From a virus: a DNA stretch of 24,498 nucleotides. The position numbers were made by a program, and so were the translations under genes. The notes under the pieces are model-generated. The model was not told the origin of the DNA and did not search any database. It saw only the letters and a list, made by a program, of their open reading frames with translations. The stretch lies in IMG/VR virus record IMGVR_UViG_3300017739_000109, positions 1 through 24,498 of that record. One strand, written 5' to 3'. Shown here in pieces: positions 3,861 through 11,344 of the stretch (its first letter is position 1; the number at the start of each line of letters is the position of its first letter).

Positions 3861-5753
3861 CTACGTTGCTTCGCCCCAGCTAGGACCGATCTCAACATCG
3901 CATTTGCTTGGCACCTCTAACGGTACAGCATTTTCCATGATCTTGGCAACAGATTCTGCATCTTCACGATTTTTCACAGACATGGCGATCTCATCGTGAA
4001 TTTGCACTAAGGGCAAGCGGCCCTGTTCATAAATATTCACCATGGCTTGCTTGGTCATGTCCGCAGCCGAAGCTTGGATAAGCCGGTTAAGAGCTTTGTA
4101 GGTGTATGCCCGCTTCAACCGGGTAGTCTCCCCATACTCTTTCAGAGCATCTTGATACGGCAGGGCCTTGTTCATGGCAAAGGTTGCGGGCTCCCAAAGA
4201 TTGAACCGGCACTTGCGGCCCAGTATGGAGCGGACGGAGCCTTTTGAGCTGCGGCTATTGAGGCTGTTCATCACGCCGTTCATCAGTCCTTTAACAAACG
4301 GAACGCGGTCGTGGTACTGGCCGACTAGCCCTTTGGCTTCATCTACATCGATGTCGAGCTGGTCGGACAGCTTGTTCACGCCCATGCCGTACATCATGCC
4401 CAGATTGATTGTCTTGGCCTGCTTGCGCGGAATGTTAGCCATTTCTGCCACCATGGTATGGAAGTCCATGTCCGGATCTTCGCGGTAAGCGGTGACAAAC
4501 TCCTCGACTCCTGCCATCTGCTGGCCGCGGGACCGGCCATACACATAGGCGTAATGGACCAAGATCCGCGGTTCCTGTTGCGAGAAATCAATCGCCGCCC
4601 ACTGCTCGCCTTCTTCCGGCAGAAACAGACTGCGTATCATGGGGCCTAGCTCAGGGTCGCGGGCCGGGATTTGTTGCAGGTTGGGGTTGGACATGGATAT
4701 GCGGCCCGAAACGGTGCCACCGTCATCTGATCTGATCTGGTTGATGTGCCCGTGAATGCGTCCATCTGCGCGGCAGTGCTTCATGATGGTGTTGATGAAG
4801 GTGCCGCTGGTCTTGTTTAGGTTGCGGGCCCGGACAATTAGTTGTGCGAGCTCGTGCGGGTGGTCCGCCAGAAACGACTTGGTGAAGGACGGGGCGTTCT
4901 TCTCGGTGCGTGGGTAGGGGATGCCAAGCTTGTCGAAGGCTTTCGCAATGGATGCTGCGGCCCAAAGCTCTACATCCTGACCAGCTACGTGCTTGATCTT
5001 GGCAAGCGTGGCCTTCTCTTCCTTGATCAGGTGGTTGCGAGTGCGCTCGACACGATCTTGGTCTATTCGGACGCCGCGCCATGTCATGTCTATCAGACAC
5101 GGCAGGAGCTTGAGCTCAAGATTAGCAATCGGCCAAATCTGTTCTTGGGTCAGTTGTGTAGATAGGTGGTTCCAGAGCTTGAGTGTCAGCTCCGCATCTA
5201 CTTGTGCGTAGGGCCCGACATACATTGCGGGCATCTTCCACATCTCAGCTTTTGGATCGAGACCAAACTCGCGGGCCGCGTCCTGTAGTGTGCGCTCCTG
5301 CTTCACCTCACCGAGCAGGTCGTAGGACAAGGCGTTGAGGCTGTAGCTGAACCGGTTCTCATCTAACAGGGACGCGATCAGCATGGTGTCGATGATGCGC
5401 CCGTTGATGGTAAATCCCATTTGCCGGATCCAGCCCGCGTCGTACTGGGCGTTGTGCATGATCTTGTCGGCGGGGCACTCGAACACTTTCTTGAGCCATT
5501 TGTTGACGATGCGCTCGTCGAGGTTACCGCCGCCAAGGTGGCGGGTAGGTATGTAGCCTGACCAGCCGTCAACTGCTACGGCGTAGCCCACCACCTCACC
5601 GTCACCGGTAGGCCAGCCGGGGCCGTTGGACTTGATGTTGGGGTCTCTGGTCTCAACATCGATAGCGATCTGCTTGGCGTCGAAGATGTCTGGCAGCTCA
5701 GCGGGCGGGACCCACTCACTTTTTGGTGCGAACATTGCCATCTGTAAGGCCAT
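3861..5753 (-). CDS. Family A DNA polymerase with 3'-5' exonuclease, 630 aa
   Basis: This is the phage replicative polymerase. The exonuclease domain (~25-190) keeps its acidic residues: D32/E34 in IDVET, D105 in HNAQYD and D186 in YAQVD. In the polymerase domain, motif A is DFSQQEPR (D389), motif B runs R443-K447-Y455, and motif C is HDE (586-588, catalytic D587). The position matching E. coli Pol I Phe762 is Leu451, a variant frequent among marine phage polymerases. There is no 5' nuclease domain and no DnaJ-like insert; the length is ordinary for T7-like enzymes. The start has a purine-rich SD (GGAGGAGAAGG) and overlaps the DUF6378-like gene by 38 bp. It is the last gene of the operon and is followed by a strong terminator. 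Confidence 0.95.
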   Translation of the reverse strand: MALQMAMFAPKSEWVPPAELPDIFDAKQIAIDVETRDPNIKSNGPGWPTGDGEVVGYAVAVDGWSGYIPTRHLGGGNLDERIVNKWLKKVFECPADKIMHNAQYDAGWIRQMGFTINGRIIDTMLIASLLDENRFSYSLNALSYDLLGEVKQERTLQDAAREFGLDPKAEMWKMPAMYVGPYAQVDAELTLKLWNHLSTQLTQEQIWPIANLELKLLPCLIDMTWRGVRIDQDRVERTRNHLIKEEKATLAKIKHVAGQDVELWAAASIAKAFDKLGIPYPRTEKNAPSFTKSFLADHPHELAQLIVRARNLNKTSGTFINTIMKHCRADGRIHGHINQIRSDDGGTVSGRISMSNPNLQQIPARDPELGPMIRSLFLPEEGEQWAAIDFSQQEPRILVHYAYVYGRSRGQQMAGVEEFVTAYREDPDMDFHTMVAEMANIPRKQAKTINLGMMYGMGVNKLSDQLDIDVDEAKGLVGQYHDRVPFVKGLMNGVMNSLNSRSSKGSVRSILGRKCRFNLWEPATFAMNKALPYQDALKEYGETTRLKRAYTYKALNRLIQASAADMTKQAMVNIYEQGRLPLVQIHDEIAMSVKNREDAESVAKIMENAVPLEVPSKCDVEIGPSWGEAT

Positions 5754-6006
5754 TGCCTTCTCCTCCTAGCGCGCCGTAGCCGCAGATATCTACCCAGCTA
5801 TCTTCGTGGTCTGGCGTCACTATAAGCCTCGCCAGCTTCACCGCAACCATACATTGGTATACTTGTGAGACACTTACGTCAGTGTCGAGCAGCACAGACC
5901 ACATGTTGGCTATGCGCTCGTGGTTCTCGTAGGCATCGCCGTAGTCTTGGGCCCGTGGGCCGTTGACTAAGCTCTCTGCCTTCTCAAGTATCTCTTTGCG
6001 GTTCAT
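5716..6006 (-). CDS. DUF6378-like phage protein, 96 aa
   Basis: The protein begins MNRKEILEKAESLVNG and continues with RAQDYGDAYENHERIANMWS (residues ~18-37) and HEDSWVDICGYGALGGEG near the C-terminus. This is the conserved pattern of the family I know as DUF6378, widespread in phages and commonly found near nucleotide-metabolism or replication genes. The conserved His/Asp/Glu residues hint at metal or nucleotide binding similar to MazG-like all-alpha proteins, but the function is not established. Its ATG overlaps the TGA of the zinc microprotein (ATGA) and its 3' end overlaps the polymerase start by 38 bp, so all three are probably translated in a coupled way. Confidence 0.75.
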   Translation of the reverse strand: MNRKEILEKAESLVNGPRAQDYGDAYENHERIANMWSVLLDTDVSVSQVYQCMVAVKLARLIVTPDHEDSWVDICGYGALGGEGNGLTDGNVRTKK

Positions 6007-6134
6007 TGTACCTTGTCCTTCGGGCTGACATGTCGCCTACATTTCTGGCACTCGTCTTTTGCATATCGGACGTTCCAGCATTTCCAGACGTTTCCGCAAA
6101 CGCACTCATACGTAAAATGAAATAAGAGGCTCAT
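6003..6134 (-). CDS. Small zinc-finger protein, 43 aa
   Basis: This short gene is locked into the operon by ATGA overlaps at both ends: its ATG (6132-6134) with the helicase stop, and its TGA (6003-6005) with the next start. It encodes YECVCGNVWKC (residues 9-19) and ECQKCRRHVSP (28-38), giving CxC and CxxC cysteine pairs typical of a single-zinc ribbon. Proteins with this shape are frequent beside phage replication genes, and a role as a nucleic-acid-binding or protein-contact module is likely. It has no recognisable catalytic residues. Confidence 0.8.
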   Translation of the reverse strand: MSLLFHFTYECVCGNVWKCWNVRYAKDECQKCRRHVSPKDKVQ

Positions 6135-7699
6135 ATCAGATAGCTCCTGTTGTCATCTTCGGGGTCTACCAGATACAGATTCTCTTTGGTGCGTGTGACG
6201 CCTACATAGAACACCCGGTGCAGGTCGTCAGGAGCCTGCTCAGCGGCTCGTGCTGCTGCGGGAGATAGATCGGTAAACAGGACGACGTTGTCGGCCTCAC
6301 CGCCCTTGGAGCCGTGAATCGTGGACAGCTCAACGCGAGGCGTTGCATTGAACTTTTCTCCCCGGCGAAGTAGTGCCGTGATGTAGGCACGGTCGGCGCT
6401 AGGCAGCTTGTCCATTGCCTCGTGCCATATGCAGCCCCGGATGTTTTCTTCGATGCGTGGGGTGCCCATGATATGCACCAGTTCCATAAGGCCGTGATGC
6501 GCGATCAGCTCATCGAGTGACACGGTCTCGTCGTCATCGAGTCCGGGTAGTTTTTTGAATCCGCGCTTGACCCGCTCGCCGACAGACATATAACTATACA
6601 CGGCTCGTGCGGCTGCACCGGTTATTCGGTGACCCTTCCTCATTTGCTCCCAGCCGTTAATGGCATCACTCAGTCTCTCGGAAATGGACCTCCGTCCGCG
6701 ATAGCTGTAGAGGATGCCTCGGCTTTTGAGTTCTTGGGTCACGGGTGCTAAGAAGTAACCGGCTTGCGCCAGCACGAGCCACGATCCCTCACTAAAATCC
6801 AAATAGCTTACGTCAGGTACGCGCTCCACGAGCCCCGGGTCCTTACGGGGCAGGTAGGTCTTTGGGACACGGCGGTTGATCCGTTTGGCTACGCGCTCGG
6901 CTAGCGGGTGGACAGAAGCAGGTACGCGGTGCGATTGCTCGAGCACCTCATAGCCGCCGTTGAGGTTGATGAAGTGTTCTACATCTGCACCCGCCCAGCG
7001 GTAGATTGCTTGGTCGTCGTCCCCCGCGCAGTAGATGCGCTCGGAGCTCTGCTCAAGTATGTGGGCTACGTCCCATTGCAACGGCGATAAGTCCTGCGCC
7101 TCGTCGATAAATGTGATGGCAAGACGAGGGCAGAACTCCGCGCCTTCCCGGACGAAGACCTCTAGCATATCCGTGAAGTCGTAAAGCTGAAACCGGTTTT
7201 TGTATTCGGTCAGGCTGTCGGCAATGTACTTGACCCGATTCCAATCCATGCCCATGCCGCTTTCGTCATATTCTTCACGCAGGGTGACCTTGCGAAGGCG
7301 GGCTAGGTTGATAAGGCTGATCACGGGGTTGTCATTCTTGGTCAGGTCAAAGGCGTCGTCTTCACTCATGCCCTGCCCGCCAGCAGTCAGGTCGAACCCG
7401 ATAGCGTGACCCAGTTCCTTATAGTGCTCTGTTTGCATCACCTGTTCTTGACGGATGCCTGACAGGCGCAAAGCGAAGCTGTGCAATGTGCGAAACCATG
7501 GCAGTTGTGTGGGCTCGAGGTGAAAGCGTTTGCAGGCACGTTCAATCGCTTCGTTAGCTGCTTGCCGTGTGAAGGCAAAGTAGCCGATATGAGCGGGATC
7601 TACACCAGAGCTAAGAGCCTCGTCCACTTTGTTAAGCAGCGCGGTAGTCTTACCGGTGCCGGGCGGTCCGTAGATGCGGAATATTTTATTCTTTTCCAT
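6131..7699 (-). CDS. UvrD/Rep-like superfamily 1 DNA helicase, 522 aa
   Basis: The protein has the SF1 helicase motifs in order: Walker A GPPGTGKT (residues 11-18), motif Ia-like GYFAFTRQAANEA, motif II DEAQD (199-203), motif III GDDDQAIYRWAGAD (226-239), motif IV-like QSHRVP, motif V TIHGSKGGEADNVVLF and motif VI YVGVTRTKENLYLV close to the C-terminus. It is shorter than bacterial UvrD (about 720 aa), with reduced accessory domains. It probably unwinds DNA ahead of the polymerase or during recombination-dependent replication. I choose the ATG at 7697-7699, 14 bp inside the upstream gene and preceded by GAGG, because the Walker A follows at once; a TTG seven codons upstream is possible. Its stop overlaps the zinc microprotein start. 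Confidence 0.92.
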   Translation of the reverse strand: MEKNKIFRIYGPPGTGKTTALLNKVDEALSSGVDPAHIGYFAFTRQAANEAIERACKRFHLEPTQLPWFRTLHSFALRLSGIRQEQVMQTEHYKELGHAIGFDLTAGGQGMSEDDAFDLTKNDNPVISLINLARLRKVTLREEYDESGMGMDWNRVKYIADSLTEYKNRFQLYDFTDMLEVFVREGAEFCPRLAITFIDEAQDLSPLQWDVAHILEQSSERIYCAGDDDQAIYRWAGADVEHFINLNGGYEVLEQSHRVPASVHPLAERVAKRINRRVPKTYLPRKDPGLVERVPDVSYLDFSEGSWLVLAQAGYFLAPVTQELKSRGILYSYRGRRSISERLSDAINGWEQMRKGHRITGAAARAVYSYMSVGERVKRGFKKLPGLDDDETVSLDELIAHHGLMELVHIMGTPRIEENIRGCIWHEAMDKLPSADRAYITALLRRGEKFNATPRVELSTIHGSKGGEADNVVLFTDLSPAAARAAEQAPDDLHRVFYVGVTRTKENLYLVDPEDDNRSYLI

Positions 7700-8261
7700 C
7701 GAGGGCCTCGGGGTCAGCAAGGAAGCGATGGATGATTTGAGTGACGCCGCCGTAACTCATATTTAACTCTCGAGCGATCCACTTGACGCTGCGCTGCTCT
7801 TCTCGCCATTGCATGATCTGACGGTACTTAGCGTATCGAGCTTCACGTTTGGATTGTATGACTCCACGCTTTAGACTGGCTTTGCTACGCAAGCCCCCGG
7901 GCATGTCATGCCCCTGTTCCAAGAGCCGCGTTTCGAGTATCGCGATACTGCCCTTGCCGAGGTTAGGTATGTTATCGAGCTCCTTCTTCTCGGCGTACTC
8001 AATGAACTCCTCGAATGTCAGGTCGAACAGGAACTCGTTCTTGAGGCAGTTTCGGATACGTCGAGGCAGGACGAGATGGCACATCTTGCTGGGTTTATCC
8101 GGCAGTGCTTCAATCTCTTGTTCCCAGCGGACGCGCTGTGCGATGTTGACCACAATTTGGCACACACGTTGGCGTGACAAGCCCATTTCATCGGCAATGG
8201 ATTGATATGTGCGAAGCTGCACTACGCGCTGCTCATGGATGTAATCGTTACGGTCTTTCAT
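7686..8261 (-). CDS. HTH / RNA polymerase alpha-CTD-like / HTH regulator, 191 aa
   Basis: Three DNA-binding segments are visible. Residues 16-38 (RTYQSIADEMGLSRQRVCQI) form a helix-turn-helix like sigma region 4. Residues 63-117 resemble the C-terminal domain of the bacterial RNA polymerase alpha subunit: LPRRIRNCLKNE aligns with E. coli residues 262-273 and IPNLGKGS with 292-299. DNA-contact positions R265, N268, C269, N294, G296 and S299 correspond to R68, N71, C72, N100, G102 and S105; K298 is G104. Residues 158-180 (RSVKWIARELNMSYGGVTQI) form a second HTH. The ATG overlaps the primase stop (TGATG). It lies between primase and helicase, so it may control phage promoters or act at an origin; both ideas are inference. 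Confidence 0.75.
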   Translation of the reverse strand: MKDRNDYIHEQRVVQLRTYQSIADEMGLSRQRVCQIVVNIAQRVRWEQEIEALPDKPSKMCHLVLPRRIRNCLKNEFLFDLTFEEFIEYAEKKELDNIPNLGKGSIAILETRLLEQGHDMPGGLRSKASLKRGVIQSKREARYAKYRQIMQWREEQRSVKWIARELNMSYGGVTQIIHRFLADPEALDGKE

Positions 8262-9799
8262 CAGAAAGGTGCTCCTTCACCACTGCCAAAGGATGGCGTT
8301 TTGATATCTACGTCTGCTTCGTCAAAAGCGGACACTTCCCAAACCCGAACAAGTCGTCCTTTAATTCGGAGAGCGCGACTTTGCCCGCCTAAATCCCGCA
8401 GACGTTGCGCTATCTTGTGCGTCTTATACTCAAAAAACTTATTGCGCTTGAGATACGCCTCAAAGTCTTTCAGACGAAACAGGGTGGTGCCGGTTTCTTC
8501 ATCAGTCCACGGGCGCTTGAGCAATATCTCTTCCTTGTCATTGGCCTTTTGCATGTGAGCGCAGAACTCCTCTAAATAATCATAAAACTGGCCGCTTATG
8601 CTGGCGTCTTCGGCTACATCTATGATGGCGCTTTCGTTGTCCCGCATCTCATTCATTAGACCGCCTATGCGGCCCTCCCAAACCTGCTTACTAACAGACC
8701 GAGGCATGAAGTTAAGCTGCTCCATGCAGCACTTTTGAAACGCGGGTTGGCTCATCAGAGCTTCTGTATCCAACTCGACGGGCTCGCCGTTGACATCTAG
8801 AAACCAGACCGGCGGATTTGAGTTGTACTTGCGGAGGTTCGCGATAGCCGCGCCTTGGATAGCGGCACCGATGCCGTGCTTGCGGGTCTGGCACAAATCC
8901 TTATTGCAATGAGCGTTTATTGGAGAGTCGCTACACCGGTAGGCGTAGTCCTTCTTCTCAATCTGCTTGGCAACGATGTTGACCTCGCTGAGCGGCAGCG
9001 GCGGCTCCAGATACTGCAAGTTGTAGGTCAGGATCTCCGATTCCCAGCTATCCGGGTACGCTTTACGCAGATAGACGCCGATGTTGAACAGGCCGTTGTT
9101 GCGGCCACCCTCGGATATCTTGTTCTTGAGCAGGAACTGAAGGCACGGTGGGCCGTCCTTCATGGGTGATACCTCTTCAGGATCGCCTACCTGTAATGCC
9201 ATCAGTTGCTCGGGCGTCTGCTTGTAGCTCTCGTAGAGCTCAAAGAACTCATCGAGAGTGGCGGAGGTGCCGTCGTCCTTGATCGCGTAGCGCAGCCCGT
9301 CCTCGGCGTCGTAGTACGGCAGGTTCAAAAAGTTGCCGACATCGTCGCGGTCAAGGTTGAGCTTAATTTGCTTTGGAAAGATTTCGCTGCCGCCGTACCC
9401 CAGCGCAGCGGAGATTTGTTGCAGCGTAGCCTGCATGTCCTTGGCATCTACCCATTCGGTGGTGAACAGGAAGCAATGCGCTCCACCGGACTTTGACCGG
9501 CAGACGACGAGAGGCAGCTTCAGCTTGCGTATTTTCTCGACAAGTACCTTATGGTCGAGTGGGTACTGATCAACGTCTACACAACCCCAGACACACTTGT
9601 TGTCCTCGTTAATAGGGATGATGCCGATGCCCCGTCCCTTACCGGACAGGTGTCCCTCCCACAGGGCCGTGTTCCGCGGTTCGCGGATGATGGCGGCTCT
9701 ACCAGTGTTCTTACCGTTAGCCTGCTGTTTTTCGATTTTATATGTGCCGTAGGCGAGCTTGAGCCCGTCAAATATAGCTGAGAAAGTATCAACTGACAT
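8261..9799 (-). CDS. Archaeo-eukaryotic primase superfamily protein, 512 aa
   Basis: The N-terminal half carries archaeo-eukaryotic primase (AEP/PrimPol) signatures: motif I CVDVD with D75 and D77, motif II SKSGGAHCF with H108, then GGSEIFPKQ (137-144) and VGNFLNLPYYD (154-164), close to the primase domain first described in TOTE conflict-system proteins. A likely zinc-binding segment YRCSDSPINAHCNKDLCQTR follows at about residue 290. The C-terminal ~170 residues (from MSQPAFQKCCMEQLNFMP) contain no Walker motifs, so the protein is primase-like without its own helicase. It would make primers for the family A polymerase downstream, with the UvrD-like or SNF2-like enzymes supplying unwinding. 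The ATG is preceded by GGGGG. It does not resemble the T7 gp4 TOPRIM type. Confidence 0.85.
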   Translation of the reverse strand: MSVDTFSAIFDGLKLAYGTYKIEKQQANGKNTGRAAIIREPRNTALWEGHLSGKGRGIGIIPINEDNKCVWGCVDVDQYPLDHKVLVEKIRKLKLPLVVCRSKSGGAHCFLFTTEWVDAKDMQATLQQISAALGYGGSEIFPKQIKLNLDRDDVGNFLNLPYYDAEDGLRYAIKDDGTSATLDEFFELYESYKQTPEQLMALQVGDPEEVSPMKDGPPCLQFLLKNKISEGGRNNGLFNIGVYLRKAYPDSWESEILTYNLQYLEPPLPLSEVNIVAKQIEKKDYAYRCSDSPINAHCNKDLCQTRKHGIGAAIQGAAIANLRKYNSNPPVWFLDVNGEPVELDTEALMSQPAFQKCCMEQLNFMPRSVSKQVWEGRIGGLMNEMRDNESAIIDVAEDASISGQFYDYLEEFCAHMQKANDKEEILLKRPWTDEETGTTLFRLKDFEAYLKRNKFFEYKTHKIAQRLRDLGGQSRALRIKGRLVRVWEVSAFDEADVDIKTPSFGSGEGAPF

Positions 9800-9817
9800 G
9801 TGTGCCCCCGTGAAGGA

Positions 9818-9857
9818 TGAGGCGACAGGGGAAACACGACAATACCCTGCCGCCTCA
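9818..9857 (-). other. Intergenic hairpin without U tract
   Basis: Arms 9818-9830 and 9845-9857 are complementary over 13 positions (one G-U pair in the leftward RNA) around a 14-nt loop. No T tract follows, so it is not a standard terminator. It lies between the SSB-like gene and the primase gene and could be an RNA-processing or stability element. Confidence 0.6.
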
Positions 9858-9862
9858 ACTGA

Positions 9863-10654
9863 TTAGAACGGTACGTCGTCGGGGTTGATATCCCCACTCG
9901 CGGACTCGTCCTGATGCTTCACGACGACATCTCCAGAGGCTATGCTGGCAGCAAAGTCCTTACCACGCTGGTAGGTTGCCATGTCTTGAATTGGGCCGAC
10001 GCGGCTCATTTCCCAGCCGTGCCAGCTACCCTTGGAGTTCTCCTCAAGTTGCGTCTTCAGCAGGTAAACGTGGCTGAAACGCGGCGGAGTGAACGGGCCG
10101 TTCTTGCCCTGCACGGTCAGGGAGGAGATCATGCTGTTCCACTTACGCGACTTTTTGAGCTGCGTAGACTTCATGGCAACCAGCGCGGTCTCAACCTGAC
10201 CGTCCTCGTGCAGCACGAGCACATAGTGCTGGTGCGTCTCTTCTATGTAGTCACCGGAACCGTCTTCGACATAGTCCTTATTGTCCTCGGTAGACCGCTT
10301 GGTTTTCGGCATGGCCTCGCCCGGTGCGTAGACGGCCACAGGAGCGCCCGTCCCTTCGCCCAGAGGGGCCCAACGGATGAAACGACGCTGGTAGGCACAC
10401 GGGACAACCTTAACGCCGTCCTTGCCCTTTAAGACGGCTCCAGTGACGGTGTTGTAAATGTCACCTTTGCGAGCGTCTTCCAGTACATCAAGTTCCTTGC
10501 TCATGCCGCCCAGAATTTTCAGGAACGGCAGCGCAAGATCTTCAGTGCCCATGTTCTCCAGACCCATTCCGGCATCTGCCTCAAACATGGTAGGATCGAA
10601 TTGCACTACTTCCGCAGATTTGGTCTCTGCAACCTCATTTTTTTTACCAGCCAT
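9863..10654 (-). CDS. Probable phage single-stranded DNA-binding protein, 263 aa
   Basis: The protein ends in DINPDDVPF, an acidic tail with a terminal aromatic residue like the DDIPF tip by which bacterial SSB recruits replication partners. The body (residues ~45-240) is beta-rich with aromatic and basic residues (VVPCAYQRRFIRWAPLGEG; LKKSRKWNSMISSL; FTPPRFSHVYLLKT), consistent with an OB-type fold, though no named family is certain. It lies directly before the primase and after the coiled-coil protein, the position where many phages encode their SSB. An SD-like AGAGGAGC overlaps the end of the upstream gene. An alternative is a recombination mediator with the same kind of tail. Confidence 0.6.
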   Translation of the reverse strand: MAGKKNEVAETKSAEVVQFDPTMFEADAGMGLENMGTEDLALPFLKILGGMSKELDVLEDARKGDIYNTVTGAVLKGKDGVKVVPCAYQRRFIRWAPLGEGTGAPVAVYAPGEAMPKTKRSTEDNKDYVEDGSGDYIEETHQHYVLVLHEDGQVETALVAMKSTQLKKSRKWNSMISSLTVQGKNGPFTPPRFSHVYLLKTQLEENSKGSWHGWEMSRVGPIQDMATYQRGKDFAASIASGDVVVKHQDESASGDINPDDVPF

Positions 10655-10657
10655 GGC

Positions 10658-11254
10658 TTAGGTGCTCCTCTTGATTATGGCTTTTTGTCCGACGTAGGCC
10701 CCAAACAACTCCATGGGAAACTCATCGCCAGCTTCACAACGCTCCTTTACAAAGGCGCGGAGGGTGGATGAATGAACAGAAGTGTTCTGTTCAGCCAGAT
10801 AACCGTTTCGTTCTGCAATACTGCGGAACTGCTCAGCTTTTTGGTCCTCTCCCATGCCGAATTGACAGGAGATGATATTTTTGACGAGATCGCCGTAGCC
10901 GTTATCGCGCAGCCATGCGTAAGCCTGTGGACGGTTGTCCACAGTGCCATTGGTGCCGTTAGTAATTGATGCACCATATGTCTGCTTGATTGTGACTTCG
11001 GAACCGTCATCCAGCTTGAAGCTGGACAGACCAATCTCGGCCAACATAGTTGGGAGCTCTTCATCCGTCATCTTGAGGAGCTGCTTCTTAGCAGCCTTGA
11101 GGTCGCCCTCGAGACTTGCAACAAAGTCCTCTTGTTCACGGATTGCTTTAGCCAGACCGGCTACGCTACTCAAGTCGCTCTGTTCGAGCTTCTCGACGGA
11201 GGTATTCAACTTCTTCTCGAAGTCCTCCTCCATAGCTTCAAAGATATCGCTCAT
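10658..11254 (-). CDS. Hypothetical coiled-coil protein, first gene of the replication operon, 198 aa
   Basis: Residues 1-70 are acidic and predicted helical or coiled-coil (MSDIFEAMEEDFEKKLNTSV; EQEDFVASLEGDLKAAKKQL). They are followed by a compact domain with LSSFKLDDGSEVTIKQTYGA (~76-95) and AYAWLRDNGYGDLVKNIISC (~111-130), and a C-terminal part ending GQKAIIKRST. The family is common in phage replication regions, but I know of no established function; a Gam-like or replication-accessory role is speculative. The ATG has a GAGGA SD. It is the promoter-proximal gene of the leftward operon, fed by the promoter at 11306-11334, and ends 3 bp before the SSB-like gene. Confidence 0.65.
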   Translation of the reverse strand: MSDIFEAMEEDFEKKLNTSVEKLEQSDLSSVAGLAKAIREQEDFVASLEGDLKAAKKQLLKMTDEELPTMLAEIGLSSFKLDDGSEVTIKQTYGASITNGTNGTVDNRPQAYAWLRDNGYGDLVKNIISCQFGMGEDQKAEQFRSIAERNGYLAEQNTSVHSSTLRAFVKERCEAGDEFPMELFGAYVGQKAIIKRST

Positions 11255-11293
11255 CGTGATTCCTCTTTCGTGATTAAAGACGCCTATCGGGTC

Positions 11294-11321
11294 TTGACAG
11301 ACATGTATATATGCCTATATT
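11294..11321 (+). promoter_or_regulatory. Sigma70-like promoter for the SNF2 gene
   Basis: A perfect -35 TTGACA (11294-11299), a 16-bp spacer and TATATT (11316-11321) point rightward; the start would lie near 11328, just before the SD and GTG of the helicase gene. Its -10 sits between the -10 and -35 of the leftward promoter. Confidence 0.75.
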
Positions 11322-11334
11322 TTCGCATAGTCAA
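11306..11334 (-). promoter_or_regulatory. Sigma70-like promoter of the replication operon
   Basis: On the minus strand TTGACT (11329-11334), a 17-bp spacer and TATATA (11306-11311) drive leftward transcription of 11254-3861. TTGACTATG and a nearby ATGCGA are shared with the promoter at 2283-2311. The elements interleave with those of the rightward promoter, so both cannot be occupied at once. Confidence 0.7.
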
Positions 11335-11344
11335 GGAGGAAATC

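Noticed and set aside
3842-3999. Plus-strand ATG at 3853 with a good SD (GGAGGAATACC), 48 codons, opposite the polymerase 3' end
   Set aside because: The product has no recognisable feature, no rightward promoter is visible and it is antisense to conserved polymerase residues. The SD-like bases may be chance. Worth a glance only if ribosome profiling shows signal.
11132-11344. Longer N-terminus for the SNF2 protein starting near 11132
   Set aside because: The extra 71 codons run antisense through the start of the 198-aa gene and across both promoters; the GTG at 11345 has a perfect SD and the helicase fold begins right after it.
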